From: Planktomarina sp.
GTDB lineage: Bacteria; Pseudomonadota; Alphaproteobacteria; Rhodobacterales; Rhodobacteraceae
Direction: 5' to 3'
Assembly: GCA_020630015.1 (NCBI GenBank)
Contig: JAHDCF010000022.1
Location: 1-44,506, forward strand
Length of the DNA: 44,506 nucleotides
The stretch's first letter is position 1; the number at the start of each line of letters is the position of its first letter. Shown piece after piece: positions 33,196 to 40,246 of this stretch. Below the pieces are notes generated by a model. That model made no database searches and was not told the origin of the DNA. It saw only the letters and a list, made by a program, of their open reading frames with translations. The position numbers and the translations under genes are program-made.

Positions 33196-34353
33196 TCCGG
33201 CTTCACCTGCGACAAACTCACCCCACGACTGCATGACCACGGCGCGGCGTTCCAATATATCAGACCGTGCATAGGCCCTTTCCACCTTGTCACCTATGGT
33301 ATGGGCCAGAATTGTCTCTGAAACTTCCCAGCTTATTGCGTTATCTTGGGCCCATGTCTTGAACGATGTGCGGAACCCGTGAACGGTGGCGGTTTCGGCT
33401 CGCTTCCTAAGTTCCTTTGTTAAAGCAACGTCGCTGACAAACTGGTAAGATCGGTTCGACGGGAAAAGATATTCGGAACCGAAAGCCTCACATTGGGCGA
33501 TAATTTTCATTGCCTCAGTTGAGAGAGGAACCCGAAACGGTTCCGCCTTGCCTTCTTTGCCCTTCATTCGATCGGCTGGAACGGTCCAGACGTTGCCTTC
33601 TATTTCATCAAAGCGCGCGCCACGGGCAGCGAACCCGCGAACTGCGGTTAATATTACCCACTTGATGCAGAGGTGTGAAACCGCCGAACCAAGGCTTTCG
33701 AAAAGCGCCGGCACTTCCTGCCAGGGCAAAGCGGGAAGGTTCTGTGGCTTGTGCAATACTTCCCCCAGCATGTGCCGGGCTGCGTCCACGGTGTCTGGAT
33801 CACACTCGATCCCGGTCAGCTTGGCGTGTTGAAACACCATTCTGGTTCGTTCAATCGCTTTTTTTGCTGTTGGATGTTTTGTTATCCAGATCCTTTTCAG
33901 CGCATCCCTGATATCGGCTTGATGAATTTGGGACATTCGACGGGTGCCAATGGCTGGGAATATGTGAATGGTCAGGGGGCTTAACCATCGGCCACGCATT
34001 CCACCACCTCGCAACCCCGCCTTTTTGGCCTCTAAGGTCATCAACGCCATTTCTTGAAAGGTTGGGTCCAACTTGTCCAGCTGGGCCTTGGCGTCCACAA
34101 GAGCGGCCTCACGCTGGCTTATGGGGTCTTGTCCAGCACGTATGGCAGCTGCCCACTTGTCGCGTTCCTTCCGGGCCTCTGCAAGCCCAACGGCAGGCCA
34201 CGTTCCCAGACCCATTTCCCGGCGACGTCCTGCGAAGGAATATCGGAACACCCATTTCCCGGCAGTTTCTTTTCTGACAAATATCAATCCTTGCCCGTCT
34301 TGATACTTACCCGGGGCGGCGTTTTTAATCTGTATATTGGTTAGTTTTCCCAC
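33172..34353 (-). CDS. int: Tyrosine-recombinase integrase (DUF4102/P4-like)
   Basis: 393 residues from a GTG at 34353 with GGGGGA just upstream. The N-terminal DUF4102-type arm-binding part (GKYQDGQGLIFVRKETAGKW, MGLGTWPAVGLAEAR) is followed by the core-binding domain and the catalytic domain: R239 (ILTAVRGFAARG), H325-x-x-R328 (VHGFRTSFKTW), H351 and the nucleophile Y361 (AYARSD). All catalytic residues are present, so it should be active. It integrates the phage into the host chromosome, typically at a tRNA gene in this group. Last gene of the leftward operon, just downstream of the excisionase-like gene. Tandem repeats lie before its start. Confidence 0.93.
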   Translation of the reverse strand: MGKLTNIQIKNAAPGKYQDGQGLIFVRKETAGKWVFRYSFAGRRREMGLGTWPAVGLAEARKERDKWAAAIRAGQDPISQREAALVDAKAQLDKLDPTFQEMALMTLEAKKAGLRGGGMRGRWLSPLTIHIFPAIGTRRMSQIHQADIRDALKRIWITKHPTAKKAIERTRMVFQHAKLTGIECDPDTVDAARHMLGEVLHKPQNLPALPWQEVPALFESLGSAVSHLCIKWVILTAVRGFAARGARFDEIEGNVWTVPADRMKGKEGKAEPFRVPLSTEAMKIIAQCEAFGSEYLFPSNRSYQFVSDVALTKELRKRAETATVHGFRTSFKTWAQDNAISWEVSETILAHTIGDKVERAYARSDILERRAVVMQSWGEFVAGEAGSVVRLRG

Positions 34354-34588
34354 TCAGTCCCCCAGCTGGTCCCCCAATTTGGGGTGCGGTGCCACGCTGC
34401 GCCATGCTGCATGTAGCTGCGCGGTGTGCTTTAACTGACTAAAACATAGGGAATAAGTGCGGCGTGGTGCAAGCCCTTGCTGCACGGGTTAGGTGTTCAC
34501 CGCCCGCACCAAACGTCACTGTTTTTATTGGGTAAATTACCGTCAAGGGATTCTGGTCCCCCATCTGGTCCCCCAAGCTGGTTTGAAT
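34354..34588. other. Probable attP/integrase-binding region
   Basis: 235 bp without a gene between the integrase and excisionase-like genes. GTCCCCCA occurs four times in the same direction: at 34357 and 34369, and at 34556 and 34568, each pair 12 bp apart, bracketing the region. The middle holds several GTGCGGYG-type elements and an imperfect inverted repeat (34458 to 34509). This fits arm-type binding sites around a crossover core. The core itself cannot be named without the host sequence. The left pair overlaps the integrase start, so it could also autoregulate it. Confidence 0.5.
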
Positions 34589-34771
34589 TCACGCCGCCAC
34601 CTTTTCAAGAATAACAGCCTCTAATTCATCCACGCGCACGAGAGATATTGACGTGGTCGGCCTGTGAACAGAAATAAAACCCCGGCGTTCCCAACGGCGC
34701 ACGGTGTCCACCGACAGGCCGTAGGTGTCGGGTATCTTGTGCATGCGTATGAAGGCGGGGCGGGTGGTCAT
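34589..34771 (-). CDS. Excisionase-like / MerR-type helix-turn-helix protein
   Basis: 60 residues, ATGA-coupled to the upstream gene. IPDTYGLSVDTVRRWERRGF is a clear winged helix-turn-helix of the AlpA/excisionase (HTH_17) kind, followed by a short strand and helix. Its place beside the integrase and the repeat region suggests it directs excision and represses or bends DNA at attP. A purely regulatory role is the alternative. Confidence 0.75.
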   Translation of the reverse strand: MTTRPAFIRMHKIPDTYGLSVDTVRRWERRGFISVHRPTTSISLVRVDELEAVILEKVAA

Positions 34772-34968
34772 GTGCTGGGCAATTTTTTGGCGTAATAATG
34801 CGTCGTGAAATCAACGTGAAAAGAAAATGTGTTGTCGCATTCGGTGCATTCGACTTCACCTTCGCCTTGTTCCTCTGCCCAATAGTCACTCCCAGCGGAC
34901 ACGTTTTCCCAACCGCAGTGGGGGCATATAGGGCCTAAGTCTGTGCTGTATGTATCGTGTGAAGGCAT
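34768..34968 (-). CDS. Zinc-ribbon protein
   Basis: 66 residues from the ATG at 34968 (GTG at 34971 possible; GGGGGAAG upstream). CPHCGWEN (about 15) and CTECDNTFSF (about 41) give two CxxC pairs of a zinc ribbon. Small proteins of this type often bind DNA or RNA polymerase. Coupled to genes on both sides. Confidence 0.68.
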   Translation of the reverse strand: MPSHDTYSTDLGPICPHCGWENVSAGSDYWAEEQGEGEVECTECDNTFSFHVDFTTHYYAKKLPST

Positions 34969-35114
34969 CACTCTTCCCCCTCTATTTCCGGCAAATCATC
35001 CCAAGTTGCGACATCATGCGAAAAGCATTCTTCACAGACCAATTCGTCGGGTTCATATCCTTGATTGTCGATCACGCGAACCGGGACTAGTTCGCCACAA
35101 GTGTCACAAGCCAT
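34968..35114 (-). CDS. Second small CxxC protein
   Basis: 48 residues, GAGGGGG before the ATG at 35114; the stop overlaps the next start (TGATG). CDTCGEL near the start and CEEC near residue 29 form a zinc-ribbon-like pair, with an acidic end (EIEGEE). Probably binds metal; function unknown. Too short to be picked up by ordinary size cut-offs. Confidence 0.6.
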   Translation of the reverse strand: MACDTCGELVPVRVIDNQGYEPDELVCEECFSHDVATWDDLPEIEGEE

Positions 35115-35483
35115 CTATTCCGCCCCCTCTGTTTGGGGTGGGATGGGGAGGTTTTCGAAAGTCCTGATCAATCCAACCAAAACGCCCTTAATTTCAAATC
35201 CGTCAACAGAGTGCCAAATTTCGCGCTTCAGTGCCCCGTCGTGCTTTGTTATAAACGTTTGCCCCTCAATGCTTTCTAGCTTGCAGAATGTGGATTGTTC
35301 ACCGTCTGAAATAACAGAGAATGAACCTTCTATAAATTCGCTGGTTTCCATAACGATAACAACATCATCATCGTGGAAGCCGAAACCAGACATGGATTCA
35401 CCTTTTACCGCGAGCGCATAGTGTTCACCTTTGGTTTTTTGCATTCGATCGATTATATCGCCTATATTTTCAGCTTCAGTCAT
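35115..35483 (-). CDS. Stand-alone S24 (LexA/UmuD-like) peptidase domain
   Basis: 122 residues from the ATG at 35483, which overlaps the upstream stop (ATGA); a longer frame lacks such support. ALAVKGESMSGFGF contains the catalytic Ser30 of S24 peptidases, and TFCKLE gives a candidate general-base Lys68. There is no DNA-binding domain, unlike CI or LexA. It may be a UmuD-like protein or the separated cleavage/dimerisation half of the phage repressor. It would act in the RecA-dependent SOS response. No UmuC gene is nearby. Confidence 0.75.
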   Translation of the reverse strand: MTEAENIGDIIDRMQKTKGEHYALAVKGESMSGFGFHDDDVVIVMETSEFIEGSFSVISDGEQSTFCKLESIEGQTFITKHDGALKREIWHSVDGFEIKGVLVGLIRTFENLPIPPQTEGAE

Positions 35484-35689
35484 ATTCCCAATTCCTCTTT
35501 CGCTTTCTGCAAGCTGTCTGCGGTTTTGCCGTATCCCTTGCCGGGATATTGGGCTTCCATCTTTCGGTAAAACGCCAAGCGCTTTGGTAGGACGAACGGC
35601 CCGAATTCCTCGGACCATCCGTTTCCCCCAAGGATTACGCGACGGTCTGGTGTGATCGTCGCAGTGAAGCTGGGCGGCGGTTTAAGCAT
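35480..35689 (-). CDS. Small hypothetical protein
   Basis: 69 residues, start overlapping the stop of the RecT-like gene. N-terminal beta part (FTATITPDRRVILGGNGWSEEF) and a helical Lys-rich end. Typical small phage protein of unknown function, coupled to both neighbours. Confidence 0.6.
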   Translation of the reverse strand: MLKPPPSFTATITPDRRVILGGNGWSEEFGPFVLPKRLAFYRKMEAQYPGKGYGKTADSLQKAKEELGI

Positions 35690-36629
35690 TGGCCTTGAGA
35701 CCAGCCTTGAAGGTTTCGATTTGCGCCATCAAGTCGTCATAAGCTGCGGGGGCTTCGGATTTCAGGCGTTCAATATCTTTTTCACGGAACCCCATAACCG
35801 CGTCCACATCGCCAGCGTCCAGCATATCGTTCATGATGGCATTCACCAGATCAGTGGCCCATTTCGGGGCTTGGTCTTGAGATTGTTCCGGTTCATCCGA
35901 TTTCGTGATTTCGTTGTCGCCTTGTGGTTCTTCGGTGGTTTCCGCCTCGGTCACTTCGCCGGTTTCTTGGTCGACGGTTTCGGGCTCATCTTCTTTGACA
36001 ATCTCTGCGTCGGCCACATGCTCAACGGTTTCGGTGTCATTCTCAAAAAGGTCGTTGTTTTCGGGGGTGACGTCTTTCATCCCGCCTTCAAGTTCGGGGC
36101 CTGATGGCAACCCGACCATGACTTCGGGGCATGTGGTGCGGATCAGGAACGTGGCTGAACGATAGCGTAGCATTTGTTCGGGCATGGATTTATATTTGGC
36201 ATTTCGCGTCCAGCCTTCTGCCTTGGCCATTTCCATGTCGCAGGTCGCTGTCACCTCTTCACCGGTTTCAGCCAATGTGGCGAACGCGGTCAAAGAAAGT
36301 GTGTCGCCCTGGCCTGATTTGCGCCATTTGATCCGGCCTTTGAAAACCCCGTTCTGGTTTGCCTTGCCGATCATATACGACGCAGACCACCCCGGCTTGC
36401 CCGATACAAAGTAAATGTTCTGCGCCACGGTCAACGGATCTTCGTTCAGACGCATCGCCATGTTCACGACCAAAACACCGTTCGCGGTGGCCTCTTCTTT
36501 TGTGCCTTTGCGAAGGTGATCTGGAAACAATGGAGATGATGCCAACATCATCCCAACACGTTGCAGGTGTTCAAACCCTTTGGGGTCCAGCAACATCGAT
36601 GCGGGTTTTTGTGGGACAAGTGCGTTCAT
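35682..36629 (-). CDS. RecT-like single-strand annealing protein
   Basis: 315 residues. Residues 1-175 follow the RecT pattern: a helical start (FEHLQRVGMMLASSPLFPDHL), then NEDPLTVAQNIYFVSGKPGW, and YKSMPEQMLRYRSATFLIRT followed by CPEVMVGLPSG. Residues about 185-255 are a very acidic, disordered linker, and the C-terminal 60 residues form a small helical domain. It would anneal complementary strands during phage recombination. No matching exonuclease gene is recognised, although the neighbour at 36629 may be the partner. Confidence 0.65.
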   Translation of the reverse strand: MNALVPQKPASMLLDPKGFEHLQRVGMMLASSPLFPDHLRKGTKEEATANGVLVVNMAMRLNEDPLTVAQNIYFVSGKPGWSASYMIGKANQNGVFKGRIKWRKSGQGDTLSLTAFATLAETGEEVTATCDMEMAKAEGWTRNAKYKSMPEQMLRYRSATFLIRTTCPEVMVGLPSGPELEGGMKDVTPENNDLFENDTETVEHVADAEIVKEDEPETVDQETGEVTEAETTEEPQGDNEITKSDEPEQSQDQAPKWATDLVNAIMNDMLDAGDVDAVMGFREKDIERLKSEAPAAYDDLMAQIETFKAGLKANA

Positions 36630-37393
36630 TATAAAACTTCCTTTTCAGTAACTTCGAAACCTTTGGGGTCCACGCCATCCCAATCAACGGCTCGGATTTT
36701 CCGATTGGCCAGCATGACCAGCACTTCGGCAACCTCTGGCGCATCTGAGAACTGCATGAACGCCACGTTGATATTTAGGATCGATGCGGTCTTGACCTTA
36801 CGGCGGCTGATTGTGCGACCACCACCGGACGCGGAACCCACACGGGCCTTTGTTGGCTTTTCAGCTTCGGCCTTCGCTTTTTCGGCTTCCTCTTGCGCCT
36901 TTGCGGCTTCGTCCTGTGCAACAAGGTCGTTTGTTTGTTCGGCTTCCAGGGCGGCAAGACGCGCGGCCTCGGCCTTGCGTTCGGCCTCTTCCTGTTCGGC
37001 CCTTTGTTTGGCTTCAAGTTCCGCCTGTTTCTTGGTCAGGAAGCGGTCAAGGATAGCTTTTACGCCGGGGATTTTGCCAGAACCAACCAACAACGCCGAC
37101 AACTTTGACTTTCGGCTGTTGTATTCGGCGTCGATTTCCCGACCTGCGTCGAGGTGTGGTTTCTTGTCCGCGCTGCGCTGGTTGTCGACCTTTTTGATCA
37201 GTTTACTTGTGCCGGTGATAAAGTCGCCCAGCTTTTCGGCCTGTTCTTCAGTTTCAATGTCGCCCAGATCCAGCCATTCTTTTGCGGCGCTGTTGAAATC
37301 CGAAATCTTGTTGTCGAATTCAGCCAATGCGGCCACGTCATACGGCGGCGGGTTGTTGTGTCCAGCGGTTGCGGTTGTGTTATCCAGTGCCAT
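36629..37393 (-). CDS. Coiled-coil protein next to RecT-like gene
   Basis: 254 residues; its stop overlaps the RecT-like start (TAATG). The N-terminal region has a KPHLDAGREIDAEYNSRK segment; residues about 115-180 are an Ala/Glu/Lys coiled coil; the last 55 residues form a small domain. Proteins of this form are often found beside RecT-like genes in alphaproteobacterial phages, probably as recombination accessories. No nuclease motif is seen. Confidence 0.6.
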   Translation of the reverse strand: MALDNTTATAGHNNPPPYDVAALAEFDNKISDFNSAAKEWLDLGDIETEEQAEKLGDFITGTSKLIKKVDNQRSADKKPHLDAGREIDAEYNSRKSKLSALLVGSGKIPGVKAILDRFLTKKQAELEAKQRAEQEEAERKAEAARLAALEAEQTNDLVAQDEAAKAQEEAEKAKAEAEKPTKARVGSASGGGRTISRRKVKTASILNINVAFMQFSDAPEVAEVLVMLANRKIRAVDWDGVDPKGFEVTEKEVL

Positions 37394-37396
37394 ATC

Positions 37397-37774
37397 TTAG
37401 GGCCTCGCTACGTTTTCAATTAAGTCATATGGCGCATGATCGTTGCGCCGGTGTGATGTTGCTTCCCGCGCCTCTGTCAGCGCGTCGAAAGCCTTTTTTG
37501 TGATCGGTCGAAGATAGGTCCACATCGGGCCGGGGTCTTTTTCTTCGCCGTTAACAATGGCAACCAAGCGTTCATCTTCGGTCAATTCGCCGGTGTCTGG
37601 GTCAACGTTACGCCAGCACTTGATTTCGACCGGGACCCAAGGGCCATCGCGCCAGAACCTTGTTTTGTACCAGCCGCATCGCGCGTCTGCGTCGTGGTCC
37701 GATACCTTCCAACGCCCTGCGATTGCGCCTTGCCACCAGCCATACAGCTGAGAAAATGATGAAGGCTGCCTCAT
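37397..37774 (-). CDS. Trp-rich hypothetical protein
   Basis: 125 residues from the ATG at 37774, which overlaps the upstream stop (ATGA); a start at 37822 would overlap more. Many Trp (YGWWQGAIAGRW, CGWYKTRFWRDGPWVPVEIKCW). Likely a compact beta domain, possibly binding nucleic acid or phage-related host protein. Not recognised. Confidence 0.62.
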   Translation of the reverse strand: MRQPSSFSQLYGWWQGAIAGRWKVSDHDADARCGWYKTRFWRDGPWVPVEIKCWRNVDPDTGELTEDERLVAIVNGEEKDPGPMWTYLRPITKKAFDALTEAREATSHRRNDHAPYDLIENVARP

Positions 37775-37950
37775 TTCGGTTCCGCCGGATGCGATGTGAA
37801 AACAGCGGCCCCAGCTTCGCATTCGTCGCGGTCATTAACCGGGCACCACGGGCCATCCTTGAAGGCATAGACGAAGGCAGCCAGTGCGATTGCAGCGACT
37901 GCAACACTTCCCCACATGATAAGTCGGTCGGCATTTCTAGGCAGCGTCAT
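37771..37950 (-). CDS. Very small single-span membrane protein
   Basis: 59 residues, GAGGAA before the ATG at 37950; coupled to the next gene. A hydrophobic helix (about 10-29) is followed by a short periplasmic-like part with two Cys (WCPVNDRDEC). Function unknown. Confidence 0.58.
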   Translation of the reverse strand: MTLPRNADRLIMWGSVAVAAIALAAFVYAFKDGPWCPVNDRDECEAGAAVFTSHPAEPK

Positions 37951-38140
37951 TGATTGGTTCCTCTAATCTTGTCACGAGGTGTTCATCAATGTTCCGGTGC
38001 ATTTTGCCATTGACCAGAACGTCATATTTTTTCCCAAACTTGCTGGGATCATGCCTTTGTCTGGCGGCGAACATTCTGCCCTTTACAGTCCCGTGGACCA
38101 CAGCGCCGCTTTTAAGGGTCACGGCCACATCGTCGTTCAT
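37937..38140 (-). CDS. Small hypothetical protein
   Basis: 67 residues from the ATG at 38140; a GTG at 38152 overlapping the upstream stop (GTGA) is an equally likely start and would give 71. SH3-like beta pattern (VTLKSGAVVHGTVKGRMFA, YDVLVNGKMHRNI). The upstream part of the longer frame to 38410 is not supported. Confidence 0.6.
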   Translation of the reverse strand: MNDDVAVTLKSGAVVHGTVKGRMFAARQRHDPSKFGKKYDVLVNGKMHRNIDEHLVTRLEEPINDAA

Positions 38141-38148
38141 ACGGGCGC

Positions 38149-38250
38149 TCACGACGCCACCAGAGTGATCAGGCCCCAATGCGCGATAAGCGTAAGCACA
38201 GCGGCAAGACTGATGCGCAGAAGCGCTATCCGTAGGTTTTGCAGGTTCAT
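38149..38250 (-). CDS. Tiny membrane peptide
   Basis: 33 residues; start overlaps the previous stop (ATGA). Almost entirely one hydrophobic helix (about 8-32). One of three very small membrane proteins in this operon. Support is from the coupled starts and hydrophobic character only. Confidence 0.42.
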   Translation of the reverse strand: MNLQNLRIALLRISLAAVLTLIAHWGLITLVAS

Positions 38251-38363
38251 AACGTTTCCTTCTGTGAAAGAATTGAACAGGTCGTTGCGCACCATCCGAA
38301 GATTGCCCCAAGGAAAATGCACAGCGCAAAAGCGGTGATGATAACGAGAGGTGAGGCGGCCAT
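38247..38363 (-). CDS. Tiny membrane peptide
   Basis: 38 residues; the ATG at 38363 is next to the stop of the upstream gene (TAA at 38366-38364). One hydrophobic helix (about 4-24) containing Cys, then CATTCSILSQKE. Function unknown. Confidence 0.42.
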   Translation of the reverse strand: MAASPLVIITAFALCIFLGAIFGWCATTCSILSQKETL

Positions 38364-38693
38364 TTATTCAGCCGCCAATCCTGCAAATTCCCGCATTTCG
38401 GAAATTGCATCCAAATTAAATTGATTAAGTGGGGAGTTGGTCATTGCATCCGACCTTTGAGGAAAGCCCAAATCAACAAACTGCATGAACTCTTTGCGGC
38501 TCATAAATTCGTATGGGCTGTAATCAAGGACGTGTCCAAATGCTGGATTTTGAAATGCGTAATGCGTTTTTTTCACGCAATCGCCGCAATCATCATCAAC
38601 AACCAGATATTTGTAACCCTTATATTCTGTCACATACTGACCAAGCATAAGATCACTGTGCGAAATTTGCCGGGTTCTGTTTTTGCGAAACAT
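38364..38693 (-). CDS. First gene of the leftward early operon
   Basis: 109 residues from the ATG at 38693, with GGGAG upstream; a longer frame to 38888 would cover the operators. N-terminal basic stretch (MFRKNRTRQ), then a small beta region with CGDC, and an acidic end. As the first gene after the leftward promoter it holds the place of lambda N, but I see no arginine-rich motif beyond the N-terminus, so an antiterminator role is only a thought. Confidence 0.6.
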   Translation of the reverse strand: MFRKNRTRQISHSDLMLGQYVTEYKGYKYLVVDDDCGDCVKKTHYAFQNPAFGHVLDYSPYEFMSRKEFMQFVDLGFPQRSDAMTNSPLNQFNLDAISEMREFAGLAAE

Positions 38694-38729
38694 CTTGTTC
38701 ACTCCCTTGGCTGTGTTGCCGTTGGGAGT

Positions 38730-38782
38730 TTTGTATTTGCTAAATAGCAAAAGGTCAACAAAAATATTTGCCAAATAGCAAA
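38730..38782 (-). promoter_or_regulatory. Leftward early promoter (PL-like) with two operators
   Basis: On the minus strand TTGACC (38753-38758) and TACAAA (38730-38735) are 17 bp apart. The spacer contains a perfect-arm operator TTTGCTAAATAGCAAA (38736-38751, plus strand). A second operator, TTTGCCAAATAGCAAA, lies at 38767-38782. Repressor binding to the first would block the promoter directly. Confidence 0.75.
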
Positions 38783-38865
38783 TAATCTTTTGGGTACATT
38801 CCTTATGCCAATTTGATGTTGGGCTGTCCGTCATTGGTATATGGGAATCATTCTCGGCAAAATAT

Positions 38866-39051
38866 GTGTGCGATATGAAAAGACACACATCTATAAATTG
38901 GCAGCATCTCGCCGATCTTGCTCAAAGCTATGGTTCTTTGAACAAGGCAATGGTTGTGTTGTTTTTTGAGGAACACCCAAATTCTAGTATTTCATGTGCA
39001 TCAAGGATGCTCGGTCTCAGTCGTGATACCATTAAAAGGCTTAAAGACTAG
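38866..39051 (+). CDS. Small helix-turn-helix protein
   Basis: 61 residues from a GTG at 38866, or 58 from an ATG at 38875; no clear ribosome-binding site. The C-terminal SISCASRMLGLSRDTIKRL is a good helix-turn-helix (Fis-like look). It sits alone between the two operator clusters, pointing right, and could be an extra regulator, the slot of rex-like genes in lambda. Moderate support. Confidence 0.45.
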   Translation: MCDMKRHTSINWQHLADLAQSYGSLNKAMVVLFFEEHPNSSISCASRMLGLSRDTIKRLKD

Positions 39052-39199
39052 GGTGTCGAAAATCGCCACTTGAACAACGTTTGCGACACGTGCATTGTGT
39101 TGGGATTGTTAAAGAGTGGGGGGTAACCGGTGAGGTTGAAGTTGCAGCGCGATATCGAACGACTGCCTTATAAAGACCTATTGAGGCTAAAGAATTTTC

Positions 39200-39547
39200 T
39201 TATCCAGCAGGGCTTTTCGCTTCCGCCTTCATTCCATCCACAAAGGCTTGCACCTTCTCTAAGTCGGGATCACCGGCACTCTTCACAAAATCCAGCAAAG
39301 AATTCCTAAGCCCCTCAGATTTAGGGGCGTCACGCGGACCCTCTCCCCTGACGAGATAGTCTTTCGTTGTTTCTAATGCATCGCAAAGCGCATCTAAATC
39401 AGATGCTTTTGGCTCGCCGACGACGCGTCGTTCCCAAGAATAAATCTTGTGCTCTTTTGCGCCTATTACCTCACCCAATTCGGATGCACTAAATCCTCTG
39501 AGCAGTCTAAGCTCCTTTAAGCGTGTAGAAAAACTTTCCCTATTCAT
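39200..39547 (-). CDS. CI-type repressor with Cro/C1 helix-turn-helix
   Basis: 115 residues from the ATG at 39547; an ATG at 39562 would add five residues. Residues about 5-60 are an XRE/HTH_3 domain: FSTRLKELRLLRGFSASELGEVIG, shortened here, then KIYSWERRVVGEPKASDLD. The C-terminal 50 residues are helical, without an S24 domain. A TATAGT box lies 6 bases before the ATG at 39547, so the transcript may be leaderless, as lambda cI is from PRM. It is flanked by operator-like palindromes and so probably represses both early operons. Confidence 0.78.
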   Translation of the reverse strand: MNRESFSTRLKELRLLRGFSASELGEVIGAKEHKIYSWERRVVGEPKASDLDALCDALETTKDYLVRGEGPRDAPKSEGLRNSLLDFVKSAGDPDLEKVQAFVDGMKAEAKSPAG

Positions 39548-39561
39548 GCGTAAACTATACA

Positions 39562-39626
39562 TTTGTCGAATGGCAAAGGGAATTTGCTAAATAGCCATTG
39601 ACAAATTTGCTAAATAGCAAATAAAT
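39562..39626 (+). promoter_or_regulatory. Rightward early promoter (PR-like) with three operators
   Basis: TTGACA at 39598-39603, then ATAAAT at 39621-39626 (17-bp spacer). Operator TTTGCTAAATAGCAAA lies in the spacer (39606-39621). Two weaker ones precede it: TTTGCTAAATAGCCAT (39583-39598) and TTTGTCGAATGGCAAA (39562-39577). Spacings are 21 and 23 bp, as in a three-site lambda operator. The leftmost overlaps the repressor promoter. Confidence 0.78.
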
Positions 39627-39632
39627 GGCGGC

Positions 39633-39833
39633 ATGAGAGATGCAAAACATACAGAATTTGATGACCTTGTGCTTAAATATTGCAAGGAAAACGGCTTGGC
39701 CCTGTCGAGTCTTGGACTGAAGGCGCTGAACGATGGTCGTTTCTTTGAGCGACGAAGCAGGAAAATCGGAGACCTTGCCGAAAAAGAAGCCAAGGTGTTG
39801 GCGTTTATCAATTCCAAGGGTCAGGCCGCCTAA
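39633..39833 (+). CDS. Cro-like small regulator
   Basis: 66 residues. The first gene to the right of the operators, divergent from the repressor. The segment GLALSSLGLKALNDGRFFERR looks like the helix-turn-helix of short phage regulators. There is no ribosome-binding site and the ATG is about 7 bases after the -10 box, so a leaderless message is possible. Role by position; sequence support moderate. Confidence 0.62.
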   Translation: MRDAKHTEFDDLVLKYCKENGLALSSLGLKALNDGRFFERRSRKIGDLAEKEAKVLAFINSKGQAA

Positions 39834-40246
39834 TGCGTGGTGTTCATTCATCATACGGGCAGCATAAGCCGGATCGTGACGCAATATCCTGCACACATCG
39901 CCGTATGGTTCGCAAAAACGGCCATGTTTCGCAGAATAATTCTGCACAGGTAAACCGCGTTTCGCTTCAAGACGTCTCACGACAGCGTGTCGCCAACCTT
40001 TTTCGCATGGCGTGGCCATCGGACAGCGACCGCGACACCGCCCGTCAGGCGGCGGCCTTCCTTGGGTATTCTGAACGCGCCGTTTCAAACTGGATCGATG
40101 GGACCAACTCAGCCCCATTTGATGTGGTTTTTGCCATCGGCTGCAAAGTCGGTGTGTTCGCGGTGATGGAAGTTATGACCGAGGGTCAGTCTCGCACTTC
40201 TGTTCTGAACCTCATTGCCAAGGGGGTTCGTCGTGTCACTGGTTAA
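39833..40246 (+). CDS. Hypothetical regulator with helix-turn-helix (CII-like position)
   Basis: 137 residues, start overlapping the previous stop (TAATG). N-terminal 45 residues polar and His/Arg-rich; the middle RQAAAFLGYSERAVSNWIDG is a good helix-turn-helix. It holds the position of lambda cII. Could be an activator of lysogeny or a second repressor. Confidence 0.58.
   Translation: MRGVHSSYGQHKPDRDAISCTHRRMVRKNGHVSQNNSAQVNRVSLQDVSRQRVANLFRMAWPSDSDRDTARQAAAFLGYSERAVSNWIDGTNSAPFDVVFAIGCKVGVFAVMEVMTEGQSRTSVLNLIAKGVRRVTG

Noticed and set aside
34381-34510. tRNA gene or tRNA fragment at the att region
   Set aside because: Inverted repeats are present but no cloverleaf, T-loop sequence or CCA end can be made out.
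36561-37400. 279-residue plus-strand ORF
   Set aside because: Antisense to the coiled-coil gene; Ser/Ala/Cys-rich composition is the reverse reading of Ala/Glu/Lys codons.
39129-39308. Rightward GTG-started frame overlapping the repressor gene
   Set aside because: The first 27 residues look protein-like, but the rest is antisense to the repressor and there is no supported start.
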